From NCBI GenBank assembly GCA_016706865.1, contig JADJIS010000003.1, forward strand, positions 1,612,001 to 1,676,000: a stretch of 64,000 nucleotides of DNA, given 5' to 3'. Position 1 is the first letter of the stretch, and the number at the start of each line of letters is the position of its first letter. Of the stretch, positions 8,949-18,302 are shown one piece after another. The position numbers and the translations under genes were made by a program. This DNA comes from Bacteroidota bacterium (GTDB lineage: Bacteria; Bacteroidota; Bacteroidia; Chitinophagales; BACL12). The notes under the pieces were generated by a model. That model saw only the letters and a program-made list of their open reading frames with translations, did no database searches and was not told where the DNA came from.

Positions 8949-9962
8949 TTATTTATTTTGTGAATTTAAATATTCGGGAAGCAGTGATACGAATCTTTTA
9001 ATAGTATCTTCCAATGATTCTTTTGACGAACCTCCGGATGCATTTTTATGTCCTCCCCCATTAAAAGAATTACGCGCCAATACTTCAATATTCATATCAC
9101 CCTTAGAGCGAAAAGATATTTTTATTTTACCCTTATCTTCCGTAAACAAAACTGATATTTCCACATTCTTCATCGCAAGTGGCAGATTTACAATTCCCTC
9201 TTTATCACCGTTGTTTAACTTATATCGCTCTGCCTCCTGCATGGATATACTCATATACGCAGTTTTATTCTCCGGCAGCACAACCATTTTTTCCGATAAC
9301 AAATATCCGATGAATCGCATTCTGTTCTCGCCATATTGATTGTATACATTATTATGTATCTCTTCAATATTGATACCAAATTCCATTAAGGCAGCAGCTA
9401 CAAGATGTACCTTTGCGGTAGTATTTGAATATTGAAATATTCCGGTGTCCATAGCCATGCCACCATATATACAGGATGCAATTTTTTCATCCATGTATTC
9501 CAAACCATTTGCTAAACCAATAAATTCATATACCAGCTCTGCCGTTGAACTCGCTTTATCATTCCACAAAACATAATCGGTAAAATATTCCGGTTCCCGA
9601 TGATGATCTATCATTACACTTACAAATGGATGATTGAGTTTTTTAATATCCTCCCCTAACGACTCTATCCTTTTCATAGCATTAAAATCTAGAAAAAAAA
9701 TACAATCCGCCTTAGCCAAAACTGCGAAACAGGTCTTTGATTTTTTTTGATGAATAAAAACAGTATCACTGCCCGACATCCAATTCAAAAAATCGGGAAA
9801 ATCATCCGGAGCTATTACATCTGCAACATGACCCGTTTTCTGGAGATACATTTTCATTGCCAACGCCGAACCTATTGCATCGCCGTCGGGACGCTCATGA
9901 GGTATAAGCACAATTCGTCGCGGTTGCTTAAGATATTCGAATAACTCTTTTAGGTCTTTCAT
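8949..9962 (-). CDS. nrnA: DHH-family oligoribonuclease / pAp phosphatase
   Basis: 337 aa, typical NrnA length. The DHH domain has PHERPDGDAIGSALA (DGD metal ligands), DFNAMKRI and the DHHREP motif; the C-terminal DHHA1 domain has FNGGGHKNASGG. Family members degrade short RNA oligonucleotides and 3'-phosphoadenosine 5'-phosphate in the cytoplasm using manganese. It is the upstream gene of a two-gene minus-strand operon with the cyclophilin and diverges from ndk. Confidence 0.94.
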   Translation of the reverse strand: MKDLKELFEYLKQPRRIVLIPHERPDGDAIGSALAMKMYLQKTGHVADVIAPDDFPDFLNWMSGSDTVFIHQKKSKTCFAVLAKADCIFFLDFNAMKRIESLGEDIKKLNHPFVSVMIDHHREPEYFTDYVLWNDKASSTAELVYEFIGLANGLEYMDEKIASCIYGGMAMDTGIFQYSNTTAKVHLVAAALMEFGINIEEIHNNVYNQYGENRMRFIGYLLSEKMVVLPENKTAYMSISMQEAERYKLNNGDKEGIVNLPLAMKNVEISVLFTEDKGKIKISFRSKGDMNIEVLARNSFNGGGHKNASGGSSKESLEDTIKRFVSLLPEYLNSQNK

Positions 9963-10023
9963 TGTTTTGTAGTGCGAAGGTCTTCATTTTTTGACTTTTA
10001 TTAAAATGCAAACACATAATACC

Positions 10024-10031
10024 TATCTTTG
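10024..10031 (+). promoter_or_regulatory. -7 box TATCTTTG before ndk
   Basis: TAnnTTTG match ending 20 bases before the ndk ATG. No convincing -33 element at the expected distance. Confidence 0.45.
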
Positions 10032-10051
10032 CGGGCGAAAAAAATATAATT

Positions 10052-10471
10052 ATGACAGGAAATAGAACATTTACCATGATCAAACCCGATGCAGTGAGAA
10101 AAAACTCCATTGGCGGTATTTTAAAAATGATCAATGAAGCCGGCTTTAAAATAGTTGCAATGAAATTCACAAAACTGAGCAAAGAAAAAGCAGGTGAATT
10201 TTATGCTATACATAAGGAGCGTCCTTTTTATGGAGAATTAGTTGACTTTATGAGTTCAGGTGCTATTGTTGCCGCAATACTAGAAAAAGAAAATGCAGTT
10301 GTTGATTTTAGAAATCTTATAGGTGCAACTGATCCTTCAAAAGCAGATGAAGGTACCATCAGAAAAATTTATGCATCGAGCATAGGAGAAAATGCAGTGC
10401 ATGGAAGCGACTCCGATGAAAATGCAATAATTGAATGCGATTTTCATTTTAGCAAGTTGGAAAGATTTTAA
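10052..10471 (+). CDS. ndk: Nucleoside-diphosphate kinase
   Basis: 139 aa, full length. It starts with RTFTMIKPDAV, the nucleotide-binding start of the family, and carries the phospho-accepting histidine H117 in NAVHGSDS. It moves the gamma phosphate of ATP to nucleoside diphosphates by a ping-pong mechanism, balancing NTP and dNTP pools in the cytoplasm. Good terminator at 10491-10525. Confidence 0.97.
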   Translation: MTGNRTFTMIKPDAVRKNSIGGILKMINEAGFKIVAMKFTKLSKEKAGEFYAIHKERPFYGELVDFMSSGAIVAAILEKENAVVDFRNLIGATDPSKADEGTIRKIYASSIGENAVHGSDSDENAIIECDFHFSKLERF

Positions 10472-10490
10472 TTCTAATTAATTAAATAGG

Positions 10491-10525
10491 ATCCGGCAAG
10501 ATATTTTTTGCCGGATTTTTTATTT
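10491..10525 (+). terminator. Rho-independent terminator of ndk
   Basis: Perfect 9-bp stem ATCCGGCAA / TTGCCGGAT around an 8-base loop, followed by TTTTTTATTT. Confidence 0.92.
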
Positions 10526-10544
10526 AAAACCTCTCTTCATTTAT

Positions 10545-10582
10545 AAAAAAAACCCGTTGCGGATTTTAAACCGAAACGGGTT
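10545..10582 (-). terminator. Terminator of the T9SS gene ending at 10613
   Basis: Stem AACCCGTT / AACGGGTT (10551-10558 with 10575-10582) plus an inner CGG/CCG, followed on the minus strand by a T6 run at 10550-10545. Confidence 0.9.
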
Positions 10583-10612
10583 AACCAAAACAGGTTTCCA
10601 ATGGCAAAATTT

Positions 10613-13009
10613 CTATTTGGAAACCTCTATCTTTCGTGAAACACTTTTCTCTGTATTACTTATCTGAAGCAAATATAATCCGTTTGCAAGTGCCCTCAAA
10701 TCAAATCCAAAACTATTTTTTCCCACAGTGCATAATTCATTGATTGTCAACACATTACGACCTTCAAGATCTTTTATTTCTAAAGAAACCTGCATGGCTG
10801 TTGAGGCATCGATTTCAACAGTCAAATAGTCAGATGTCGGGTTAGGATACACCTGTATTTCTGACAGATTTTGCATCTCTATCCCTGATTGAAAAGTAAC
10901 CGTTACTTCATAGCTTTTTGGTGTGAAATTTACCGGAGAATAGGAGGTATAAGTTACCGGTGAACTGAAATTTTGTGCCACTCCGGAAGCAGGATCAACA
11001 TACTGACCTGTGATGTCAATTGTCGGAACCAAAGAGGTAACATCAGTACCCTCCGGAACCACTAATTCTATGGTTCCTGCTGTTTGATCAATGATGCCAG
11101 TTGCTATCGGGGAGGTGAAATTAAAGGAAACTATGCTGTTTGGATAGGTGGTATGGTATCCTTCTATATCATTTTTGTCTCTTGGCAATAACTTCCAGTT
11201 TCCAAAACTGAAATACATGATTCCCTGAATATAGGTAAGCTCCTCTCCCATTGTCAGGGTATCGGGACCAAATTCGAAAGGCAATTCATAAGAGTAATCA
11301 TCGCAACGCATTCCAACCTCAGGAGTATTGGAAAGATTCACCCTCCATTCGCCAAAAGCCCCGCCTGTGGCTTCATCCGCGTTGTTTGACGTTACATATG
11401 CATTATCAAACTTCACCAACATTCCTTCGTAAGGTTCGGTTGCATCGTAAATTTTAGCATCCACATCCAAGGGATCTAGGCCTGTTACAAAGGCTGGAAG
11501 TGCATTCATTTGTGAATTGAGCGTATAAGTAATATTCGCAAGTTTGGTCACGCCAAATTCTTCAATGATCTTGGCAGAGGTGATCGTAATTTCGTCGCCA
11601 CGGAAAAGCACATCGGTGCCATCTCCCGGACCGGATTTGATGAAAATTCCCTCATAAGCCTGTGATCCTTCCTGAATCGCAACTGTACCGAGGTCGTAAG
11701 TTTGAGTTGTGCTGGTAACTATTGCCTGAATATTCATCGAAGCGATGCTATCATTGGCCCAAATGGAAACTCCGGTGCTGAAAGGGGAATTTTGGATCTG
11801 AACTATCGAAGTAATTCCATCATCATACACTATATATATTATAGGTGAACTTGGTGAAGGATAATTTATTGTATTTCCATCATTATCGGTAGCGGAAATA
11901 TAAAAATTGACGTAAGTGCTGTCTACTCCGGGTCCCGGAATATTTCCCTGCCAGGTGTCTCCCGCAAGATCCGACATGGAAACTGCCGTGAAACCGGTAT
12001 TGCCAATTCCGTATGAGTAATAAAGATCAGCATACGCAACCGTTCCATCAAGATCAGTAATGGTAGCGGAAACACTAACTGTTTCTGTAGATGTAGCCAC
12101 CACAGGAGTTCTTGTAATATCAGTAATAACGGGTGGTGATGCCAAAGCAGGTCCAATATCAGAAATTGACAGAGGTGCAATCGCATATTCGGTCTCGGCT
12201 GTAAATTCAACAATTACTCCTCTTATATAAGCGAGATTTGTTCCCAAAGCCGGAGGTGTATATGCATCCGGAGTATTGGTTTCACCCGCTGCTCCACCAG
12301 CCCAGATATTACATTCATCATCATAGGTATCGTTGCGGAAATGTCCGCTCATATCTCTGATCTGAATTTTATTTCCATCCACATCCTGCACATACCAAAA
12401 CCATCTGAGTCCCGATGGTGTTATATCTGTAACATAAACACCGGTAAATTCCACATACATTCCTTCATATTTTTCTCCTTCCAGGGTATTAATAACTTGT
12501 CCGCCCGCCCCATCACTCATCATCAACTCACTAATTTCCGCTGCAGTAGGTGTCGGCATGGTAGAAAATCCAATAATTTCCGATTCAATCGGCAATAATA
12601 ATAATTGTGTATACCCTTCAAATGAATTTATGATTCCGGTGCATTCCACAATATTTCCAACTTGAAAATTATCTACAAATAAGGTAGCATCATTCAAACT
12701 CTCCAGATCGGTCCAGCCTATCGCAGGCCAATCTATTAATACATGGATTCCGGTAAATGGTCCTCCATCTTCATCCTGCAAAAATGTTCCCATTCTGCTT
12801 CCCGTGCTGGACAATGCATAATCGCAAGGGTTAAAAGAAACAACTCCCTGCACTCTCACAGTATCTCCATTGTAATTCGAAAGATCATCTTCCACCGCAA
12901 GAGAGGCATCATCTCTATATTGAAGATCATAAATATCTACCAGTGGATATTGGGCCGAAACAGTAAAAAAGCTGAATACTGCAGCCGCTAAAAGTATAAA
13001 ATTTTTCAT
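10613..13009 (-). CDS. Secreted multidomain protein with T9SS type A sorting domain
   Basis: 798 aa from the ATG at 13009; a promoter box at 13025-13032 excludes the upstream ATG at 13027. Signal peptide MKNFILLAAAVFSFFTVSAQ. Two OB-fold-like regions (about 25-290 and 400-620) with phrases such as NGDTVRVQGVVSF, VECTGIINSFEGYTQL and YEGMFVKFDNAYVT resemble the DNA-binding OB domains attached to Bacteroidota extracellular nucleases. An Ig-like segment (about 300-390, ITRTPVVATSTETVSVSATI) lies between. The C-terminal 75 residues are a T9SS type A domain (YPNPTSDYLTVEI...LANGLYLLQIS). No nuclease catalytic domain is present, so it is a surface protein of unknown role. Confidence 0.85.
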   Translation of the reverse strand: MKNFILLAAAVFSFFTVSAQYPLVDIYDLQYRDDASLAVEDDLSNYNGDTVRVQGVVSFNPCDYALSSTGSRMGTFLQDEDGGPFTGIHVLIDWPAIGWTDLESLNDATLFVDNFQVGNIVECTGIINSFEGYTQLLLLPIESEIIGFSTMPTPTAAEISELMMSDGAGGQVINTLEGEKYEGMYVEFTGVYVTDITPSGLRWFWYVQDVDGNKIQIRDMSGHFRNDTYDDECNIWAGGAAGETNTPDAYTPPALGTNLAYIRGVIVEFTAETEYAIAPLSISDIGPALASPPVITDITRTPVVATSTETVSVSATITDLDGTVAYADLYYSYGIGNTGFTAVSMSDLAGDTWQGNIPGPGVDSTYVNFYISATDNDGNTINYPSPSSPIIYIVYDDGITSIVQIQNSPFSTGVSIWANDSIASMNIQAIVTSTTQTYDLGTVAIQEGSQAYEGIFIKSGPGDGTDVLFRGDEITITSAKIIEEFGVTKLANITYTLNSQMNALPAFVTGLDPLDVDAKIYDATEPYEGMLVKFDNAYVTSNNADEATGGAFGEWRVNLSNTPEVGMRCDDYSYELPFEFGPDTLTMGEELTYIQGIMYFSFGNWKLLPRDKNDIEGYHTTYPNSIVSFNFTSPIATGIIDQTAGTIELVVPEGTDVTSLVPTIDITGQYVDPASGVAQNFSSPVTYTSYSPVNFTPKSYEVTVTFQSGIEMQNLSEIQVYPNPTSDYLTVEIDASTAMQVSLEIKDLEGRNVLTINELCTVGKNSFGFDLRALANGLYLLQISNTEKSVSRKIEVSK

Positions 13010-13024
13010 CAAAATCGTTTTGTG

Positions 13025-13032
13025 CAAAGGTA
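13025..13032 (-). promoter_or_regulatory. -7 box TACCTTTG before the 798-aa T9SS gene
   Basis: TAnnTTTG on the minus strand, ending 15 bases before the ATG at 13009. It fixes the start codon. Confidence 0.5.
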
Positions 13033-13089
13033 ATTAATCGTTCTGCTTTGAAAGAAGATTCAGGCTTAAATTAACGTTATGATTTTGTT

Positions 13090-13280
13090 CAAATCTTTGT
13101 TCAGAGTTCTGTGTTCTGGGTTCTGAGTTCTGGGTTCTGAGTTCTGAGTTCTGTACGGAGGGAAATCCACGTATCATTTATACTCAGATTATGACAGATA
13201 CTAGGTGAAAGAGTTGAAGGAGTTGAAAATGTATAATTCGGAGGGAAAATCATCAATGTTACAAACTGCCCACTGCCCAC
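13090..13280. repeat. Left part of a composite repeat region, interrupted by an IS
   Basis: A GTTCTGA/GTTCTGG heptamer array (about 13100-13153) followed by a conserved ~125-bp segment starting CTGTACGGAGGGAAATCC and ending in ACTGCCC heptamers. The same order recurs from 14846 and from 15266. The IS4 element at 13281-14552 has split this copy. Confidence 0.9.
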
Positions 13281-14552
13281 CACAGGTGTTCGGAAGATTG
13301 CCATCATGATGTATTAAAGAGGATTTTTTTCGCCTTCTCAGGATTTCCATCGCAAAGGTAAACTAGGTCTATAGCCACTAGTTTTTCCATTTCTTGCACA
13401 AAGCGTTGCTTCATTATTTTGTATCCTTTATGCCCATTTGTCTTTTTATATACTATAATTAGTATCGAAGCGATCAGTGTTACATATAATATACTTCTGA
13501 TTCCATTTTCACTTCGATTTAATAAATGGCTTAAATTTAGTTCTTGCTTTAAAAATTTAAAGAAAACTTCTATATCCCAACGTTGCTTGTACAGCGTACA
13601 AATTTCCTCCGCACTTAGGTCAGGGATATTCGTTATAAAACGCAACACTTCACCGGTTTTATTTTGTATTGTGTGGATGCATCTAAATGGTATTTCTGTT
13701 TTCCCATTTCTTTTAAATAAATGAACCCAACAATCTGATTCGATGGTCAGTTTTTCTGTTATAATTTTTCCTTGATAAAATTTTCACTTATAATTTCAAG
13801 GTTACTATTGGCAAACAACAGAGTGACAAATGGTATCTTTTTTTTAGAAAGTTCTTCAAAGGTATTTCGGCCAGAAACACCTTTATCAAAGACTCTTACC
13901 GCATTTTCATTCGACGGTTGGTGCTCCAGAACCGCTGCTCGAAGTGCAGTATTTTCCGGAACAGGTATGGAACCACTATAGACATCTGCACTAATGGGTA
14001 TTTCCGAAAAACCAATTGTAAATTTTAACTGGTTTAAATAGGCAGCAGCACTACCCTTTATTACATAACCACATTTTAATAACTTTCCGGATGCAGTTAT
14101 AATTGTTGAATCAAACCGTAATAATTTCGAATGTTCTTCGCCAATAATTGATCCATATAATTCAACACATTTATTAAATAATTTTTCAAAATATCGATAG
14201 TCCATTGTCTTTATACGTTCACTGATCGAACTGTAACGTATACTCGATTTCGTTCCTTCCTGATTCAAAACATTGAATGCCAATGTTTCATAGGCAGACT
14301 CCATGCCTCGTAAACTATTGTCCTTATTACTTACAATACTATAGATCAGAAGTTTAAAAAGAATCTCGCCTTGTAATTTTTTAGAATATTTATTGACCCT
14401 GGTCTCAAGGGCCAGTTCTTCTAATAAAGAGTCTGGTAGCACCTTTAATATGTCGCCAATAAACATATTTCAAAAATCTAACATAACTAGCTGATGTACA
14501 AGTAGTTTGTACACAAAGGGAATGTTGATTCAGTTTCTTCCGAACACCTGTG
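13281..14552 (-). mobile_element. IS4-family insertion sequence with target duplication
   Basis: 1272 bp bounded by perfect 17-bp terminal inverted repeats (CACAGGTGTTCGGAAGA at 13281-13297 and its complement at 14536-14552). The 10-bp sequence CACTGCCCAC lies directly on both sides (13271-13280 and 14553-14562). Removing the element and one copy restores the text found uninterrupted at 14961-14995. One transposase gene in two frames (13304-14466). Confidence 0.95.
13304..14466 (-). pseudogene. IS4-family transposase, frameshifted
   Basis: Two segments, 14466-13759 (235 aa) and the downstream frame to 13304, join through a -1 shift at the A5 run (plus-strand T5 at 13765-13769) into about 387 aa, the normal length for IS4 transposases. 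All DDE landmarks are present: RFDSTIIT (first D), RVFDKGVSG (second D), and YKQRWDIEVFFKFLK, a perfect Y-2-R-3-E-6-K signature. The second segment continues in frame from KIITEKLTIESDCWVHLF through TGEVLRFITNIPDL. Programmed frameshifting is not usual in IS4 and the site is not a standard slippery heptamer, so a one-base loss is likelier. Confidence 0.88.
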
Positions 14553-14781
14553 CACTGCCCACTGTTGACTGTTGACTACTACAAGTTGAAGGGGTTGAAA
14601 AAATATAATTCGAAAGAAAACCTCCATCCCGTCAATCTGCCTACTGAGACTGTGACTGCGACTGGTTCTGAGTTCTGAGTTCTGGGTTCTGAGTTCAGTA
14701 CGGAGGAAAACCTGCATCGCGTCGAACTGCTTACTGAGACTGTGACTGCGACTGGTTCTGAGTTCTGAGTTCTGAGTTCTG

Positions 14782-14817
14782 ACATGTAGTAGATCTCCTG
14801 CGTCGATCACTACATGT
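14782..14817. repeat. Hairpin inside the composite repeat, copy 1
   Basis: Inverted repeat ACATGTAGTAGATC / GATCACTACATGT with one bulged base, loop about 9 bases. An identical copy is at 15188-15223. Confidence 0.85.
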
Positions 14818-15187
14818 TTCAGTTCTGGGTTCTGGGTTCTGAGTTCTGTACGGAGGGAAATCCACGTATCATTTATACTCAGATTATGACAGATACTAGG
14901 TGAAAGAGTTGAAGGAGTTGAAAATGTATAATTCGGAGGGAAAATCATCAATGTTACAAACTGCCCACTGCCCACTGTTGACTGTTGACTACTACAAGTT
15001 GAAGGGGTTGAAAAAATATAATTCGAAAGAAAACCTCCATCCCGTCGATCTGCCTACTGAGACTGTGACTGCGACTGGTTCTGTGTTCTGGGTTCTGAGT
15101 TCTGAGTTCAGTACGGAGGAAAACCTGCATCGCGTCGAACTGCTTACTGAGACTGTGACTGCGACTGGTTCTGAGTTCTGAGTTCTG

Positions 15188-15223
15188 ACATGTAGTAGAT
15201 CTCCTGCGTCGATCACTACATGT
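15188..15223. repeat. Hairpin inside the composite repeat, copy 2
   Basis: Same sequence as the hairpin at 14782-14817, in the same place relative to the repeat unit. Confidence 0.85.
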
Positions 15224-15424
15224 TTCAGTTCTGGGTTCTGGGTTCTGAGTTCTGAGTTCTGAGTTCTGTACGGAGGGAAATCCACGTATCATTTATACTC
15301 AGATTATGACAGATACTAGGTGAGAGAGTTGAAGGGGTTGAAAATGTATGATTCTGAGGGAAAATCACCAATGTTACAAACTGCCCACTGCCCACTGTTG
15401 ACTGTTTACTGCCATTACTCACCA

Positions 15425-15460
15425 AAAAAGGGATGAAGACCTAAATCCTCATCCCTTTTT
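15425..15460 (-). terminator. Bidirectional terminator after the outer membrane protein gene
   Basis: Perfect 12-bp stem AAAAAGGGATGA / TCATCCCTTTTT with a 12-base loop, 20 bp beyond the stop at 15480. It has T runs in both directions. Confidence 0.9.
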
Positions 15461-15479
15461 AAATTTCTTGTATACTCGA

Positions 15480-16112
15480 TCAGAAACTATATATCAAACC
15501 TGTCTGAAACGAAGGAAAAATATCCATCTCAGCAATATTTGTAGATGTAGCCAGTGCTCTGAAATTAATTGCCAGTGGAAAATCTTTGCCACTCACTTTT
15601 TGGAAATCATATCCTATACCTAAACCTGCTTCCGGCATAAAACCGCTGTGCGCTTCTGTGCTTAAAACACCTTTGCTTACTGCATCCGGATTTGAGCTCT
15701 CTTCTTTGCTTAACATTTGCGCATATCCCGCAGCACCAAACATTTCAAAGGTTACTCCTCCGCGGAAGGTTACTTTATAATCTATTTCCAGGTTACCGTA
15801 AACACTGGAAGAATTTGCTTCATTCTGAAACATTCCAAGATTTGGAACGAACAATAATTTTCTATCGCTGATTCTTGAACCTTTACAACCGGTTTTTTCC
15901 ATTTTGGTCCAAAGAAGGTTTAATTCAGTTCCTATTCCAAAACCGGGTTTCATCATATTATATCCAAAATAGTATACTCTGATCGGGTTTGGGTCATTAT
16001 GATAAGGCGATTTACCGAAGTTATTACCAGCAAAAGCTGAAAAAGAAAGCGTTGAGATTAAAATTAGGGCAAAAATTGATCTTAAATGTGTGTGGTTGGT
16101 TGTAAATGACAT
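15480..16112 (-). CDS. Outer membrane beta-barrel protein, hypothetical
   Basis: 210 aa. Signal peptide with a slightly long polar start, then LALILISTLSFSAFAG-like hydrophobic core. The mature chain has alternating barrel strands (GIGTELNLLWTKM, FRGGVTFEMFGAAGYAQ, EAGLGIGYDF, FPLAINFRALATS) and ends in phenylalanine (FQTGLIYSF), the C-terminal signature of outer-membrane barrels. I do not recognise a specific family. Promoter box at 16137-16144; strong terminator at 15425-15460. Monocistronic. Confidence 0.75.
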   Translation of the reverse strand: MSFTTNHTHLRSIFALILISTLSFSAFAGNNFGKSPYHNDPNPIRVYYFGYNMMKPGFGIGTELNLLWTKMEKTGCKGSRISDRKLLFVPNLGMFQNEANSSSVYGNLEIDYKVTFRGGVTFEMFGAAGYAQMLSKEESSNPDAVSKGVLSTEAHSGFMPEAGLGIGYDFQKVSGKDFPLAINFRALATSTNIAEMDIFPSFQTGLIYSF

Positions 16113-16136
16113 TTTTCTGATTTGCGATTAAGTTTA

Positions 16137-16144
16137 CAAAATTA
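16137..16144 (-). promoter_or_regulatory. -7 box TAATTTTG before the 210-aa barrel gene
   Basis: TAnnTTTG on the minus strand, 24 bases before the ATG at 16112. Confidence 0.45.
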
Positions 16145-16310
16145 ATGCTATATCCTGACAACGCCGCAAAACCTGAAATAGTTTCTATTAATTAACAAAT
16201 TATTAATGGTTTTTCGGTAATTATGCCTCAAAGTTAGATACAAACTGTAGAACTATTCTACAGTATTATCCACATCCTAATTCTGAAAAGTGGGGAAAGG
16301 CTTAAAATAC

Positions 16311-16335
16311 GGACATCCGCCGCGGCGGATGCCCG
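16311..16335 (-). terminator. GC-rich palindrome downstream of the MuiA-like gene
   Basis: Core CATCCGCCGCGGCGGATG (16314-16331) is an 18-bp perfect palindrome extended by GG/CC pairs. It lies 19 bp beyond the stop at 16354 and is followed on the minus strand by TCCGTATTTT, a weak T run. It is unusually GC-rich for this window. Confidence 0.5.
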
Positions 16336-16353
16336 TTGATCCACCTTTTACTA

Positions 16354-18024
16354 TCAATTTATACTCAAAGTCTGGTTTTTGGGATAGGTAATGTCAAATT
16401 CCAATTCAAATTTGGACACTTCCTTCGGTTTCAGTTTTTCTCTCCATGTGACAAAACCGGTAAGTTCGTCGAGGAGACCTTTGCCCAATTCTGTAAGTTC
16501 CACTTTTATATCATCATCCTGCGAAATTGGGATCTGATCCATCACGATGATTTCTAAATTTATTGGTTTGCCATTTCTGACAGAAATTTCAAAAGCCATG
16601 GACTTGGTATTGTTTGCACCGATAATTCTGTCTGTCGACTTATCAGCCACCATTGTGCGTTTAACATCTATGGATTTATCTCTTCCCAGAGAAACAGATA
16701 AAGTATCACTCAGACTTAATGGATCTAAATATGTTTTTGCTACATAAGTATTGTTGAAATAGATATTCGCATTTCCCGGCAATAGATTCACACCTTCCCA
16801 TTCGGTAATTCTTGCAATCAGAAATGCACTTTGTTCAATTTTAGGAACGATCAGATAATTATAATCAGCAGGCAATGTTTTCGATTGCAATGAAACAAGA
16901 TGTCCTTTTCCATCTGCAGGAATATTATAGGTCTGATTTATTTCAAATTCCACATTTGCAATCGTTTGAGTTTGCGTGGTGATATTATGCGCATAGGTAG
17001 CATCTTTTACTTCTGCTTTAGATTTTGCAAGTGAATTAATTTCTCCTAATACTACCTCATCTGTAGCTGAAGGTGCTGATTCGGATTTTGCATCATCATA
17101 ATCGCGGTTATAATAATACTGGTAATAGCCTACATACCATGTTGTTAATTGCGGAAGTGTATTTCCGAGCATAGGATTTCCTGTGGAACAAGTAAGTTTT
17201 ACATTTTTCCATTCGATACCGGAATTTTGCCAGATATTGGCTTTATAATTTAATTGAACTGGCTGACCGATATCTGATGCTCTGATATCGTATGTTGCAT
17301 ACCAACCTGCATTATAGGTGAGGTAATTCACTTCAATTTTTGCACTTATTGCAGTTTCTGTTGCAACGGAAACAACTATTTGCGGAACCGGAGCCATTGC
17401 AGATATCTGCGCATTTTGTTGTGCCCAATAATTTTGCAGATCATACATGCGTTGCTGCATTTTTGCTTTGTCTTTATTTGCATTTAATTCTTTTCTTTCC
17501 AATTTTAAAAGATCGGAATAAATGGCATTTAATTTTAGATCGTAATATTCAATTGTTTGTTGTAATAATTGTAGCGAATCCGTTCCCCCATTCGTGAGTA
17601 ATATTTTATTGCTCAACAACATTTGATTCTGCACATTTAACACATCCCGTTTCTGACGAATATCTTTTAAAATAAAATCAATATCCAGAATAGAATCTTC
17701 CAGATATTTTATTTTTTTCTGAATATCATTCGGCAAGGTTGTTTGTTGCACAGGCTCGGGATAAAATAAACGATATTGCACATCCAATATCGTAAACTCT
17801 CCCTTACCTCCAGCCTGTATGCTGTTTTGGTCGAGAGATTGTGAAATACCTTCTATAACGATATCAGTATTTCCGGCTGGAAGATTAACTGTTTTTGTGT
17901 GAAACAATTGTGCTCCGTTTAAAAAAACAGTAGCCCGCTCCGCTTGTGCACTAATTGTAATAGGGTCTCCGGCATAAACGGAAAGTGTAAGTAGGGTAAG
18001 AAGGATGGATAGTATATTTTTCAT
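16354..18024 (-). CDS. MuiA-family protein with DUF4140/DUF4139 domains
   Basis: 556 aa with signal peptide MKNILSILLTLLTLSVYAG. The N-terminal DUF4140 region starts ISAQAERATVFLNGAQLFH; a coiled coil follows (about 95-205, with KLERKELNANKDKAKMQQRM); the C-terminal DUF4139 region carries KIEVNYLTYNAGWYATYDIR and WKNVKLTCSTGNP, the family core. The family is annotated as mucoidy inhibitor A from a Shigella capsule study; the molecular function is unknown and it is probably periplasmic or surface-attached. A truncated copy of its first 28 codons and leader is at 25275-25383. Confidence 0.9.
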   Translation of the reverse strand: MKNILSILLTLLTLSVYAGDPITISAQAERATVFLNGAQLFHTKTVNLPAGNTDIVIEGISQSLDQNSIQAGGKGEFTILDVQYRLFYPEPVQQTTLPNDIQKKIKYLEDSILDIDFILKDIRQKRDVLNVQNQMLLSNKILLTNGGTDSLQLLQQTIEYYDLKLNAIYSDLLKLERKELNANKDKAKMQQRMYDLQNYWAQQNAQISAMAPVPQIVVSVATETAISAKIEVNYLTYNAGWYATYDIRASDIGQPVQLNYKANIWQNSGIEWKNVKLTCSTGNPMLGNTLPQLTTWYVGYYQYYYNRDYDDAKSESAPSATDEVVLGEINSLAKSKAEVKDATYAHNITTQTQTIANVEFEINQTYNIPADGKGHLVSLQSKTLPADYNYLIVPKIEQSAFLIARITEWEGVNLLPGNANIYFNNTYVAKTYLDPLSLSDTLSVSLGRDKSIDVKRTMVADKSTDRIIGANNTKSMAFEISVRNGKPINLEIIVMDQIPISQDDDIKVELTELGKGLLDELTGFVTWREKLKPKEVSKFELEFDITYPKNQTLSIN

Positions 18025-18104
18025 TTTTGTTTGTTTTGGAGGTAGGATGAAGAAAAGATCCAGATTCCATAAACAGGGTTATACTGATAGCGAAATCTTT
18101 TTCA

Positions 18105-18302
18105 TTGAAAAACCCTGAAAGTAATTTCAATGAATCATCAATTGCAATAGATATATATAATATGGATGGCGTGCTTTGTTACGTGGGTCACGTTGCAGAA
18201 AATGCAGCAATCGATATTTGTTTTTTACCGATGGGAATATATATCGTTCGAATTACTACGACTAATAATCAAGTGGGATTTAAAAAAATTGTAGTTCGAT
18301 AA
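18105..18302 (+). pseudogene. Orphan T9SS sorting-domain stub
   Basis: 65 codons open from a TTG with no ATG in frame. The peptide (SIAIDIYNMDGVLCYVGHV, LPMGIYIVRITTTNNQ, FKKIVVR end) is a normal T9SS type A C-terminal domain without the cargo protein that should precede it. It is most likely the tail of a secreted-protein gene cut off by the rearrangements around the IS21 element. Confidence 0.7.

Larger units (their letters stand above)
14553..15420. repeat. Composite tandem repeat, ~413-420 bp units
   Basis: Unit marker CTGTACGGAGGGAAATCC occurs at 13151, 14846 and 15266; the spacing is 420 bp between the last two and about 413 bp between the first two after removing the IS and its target duplication. 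Each unit contains, in order, a ~125-bp segment, ACTGCCC/ACTGTTG heptamers, two ~75-bp blocks ending in GTGACTGCGACTG, GTTCTGA heptamers and a hairpin. Copies differ mainly in heptamer number. Apparent ORFs are low-complexity products of the repeats; I see no gene. Confidence 0.92.

Noticed and set aside
13101..15425. Long overlapping ORFs rich in LRTQNSEL- and VTVSV-type peptides
   Set aside because: They are translations of heptamer and composite repeats in several frames, with no start signal or family match; a 7-bp repeat without a stop in one strand stays open in all frames.
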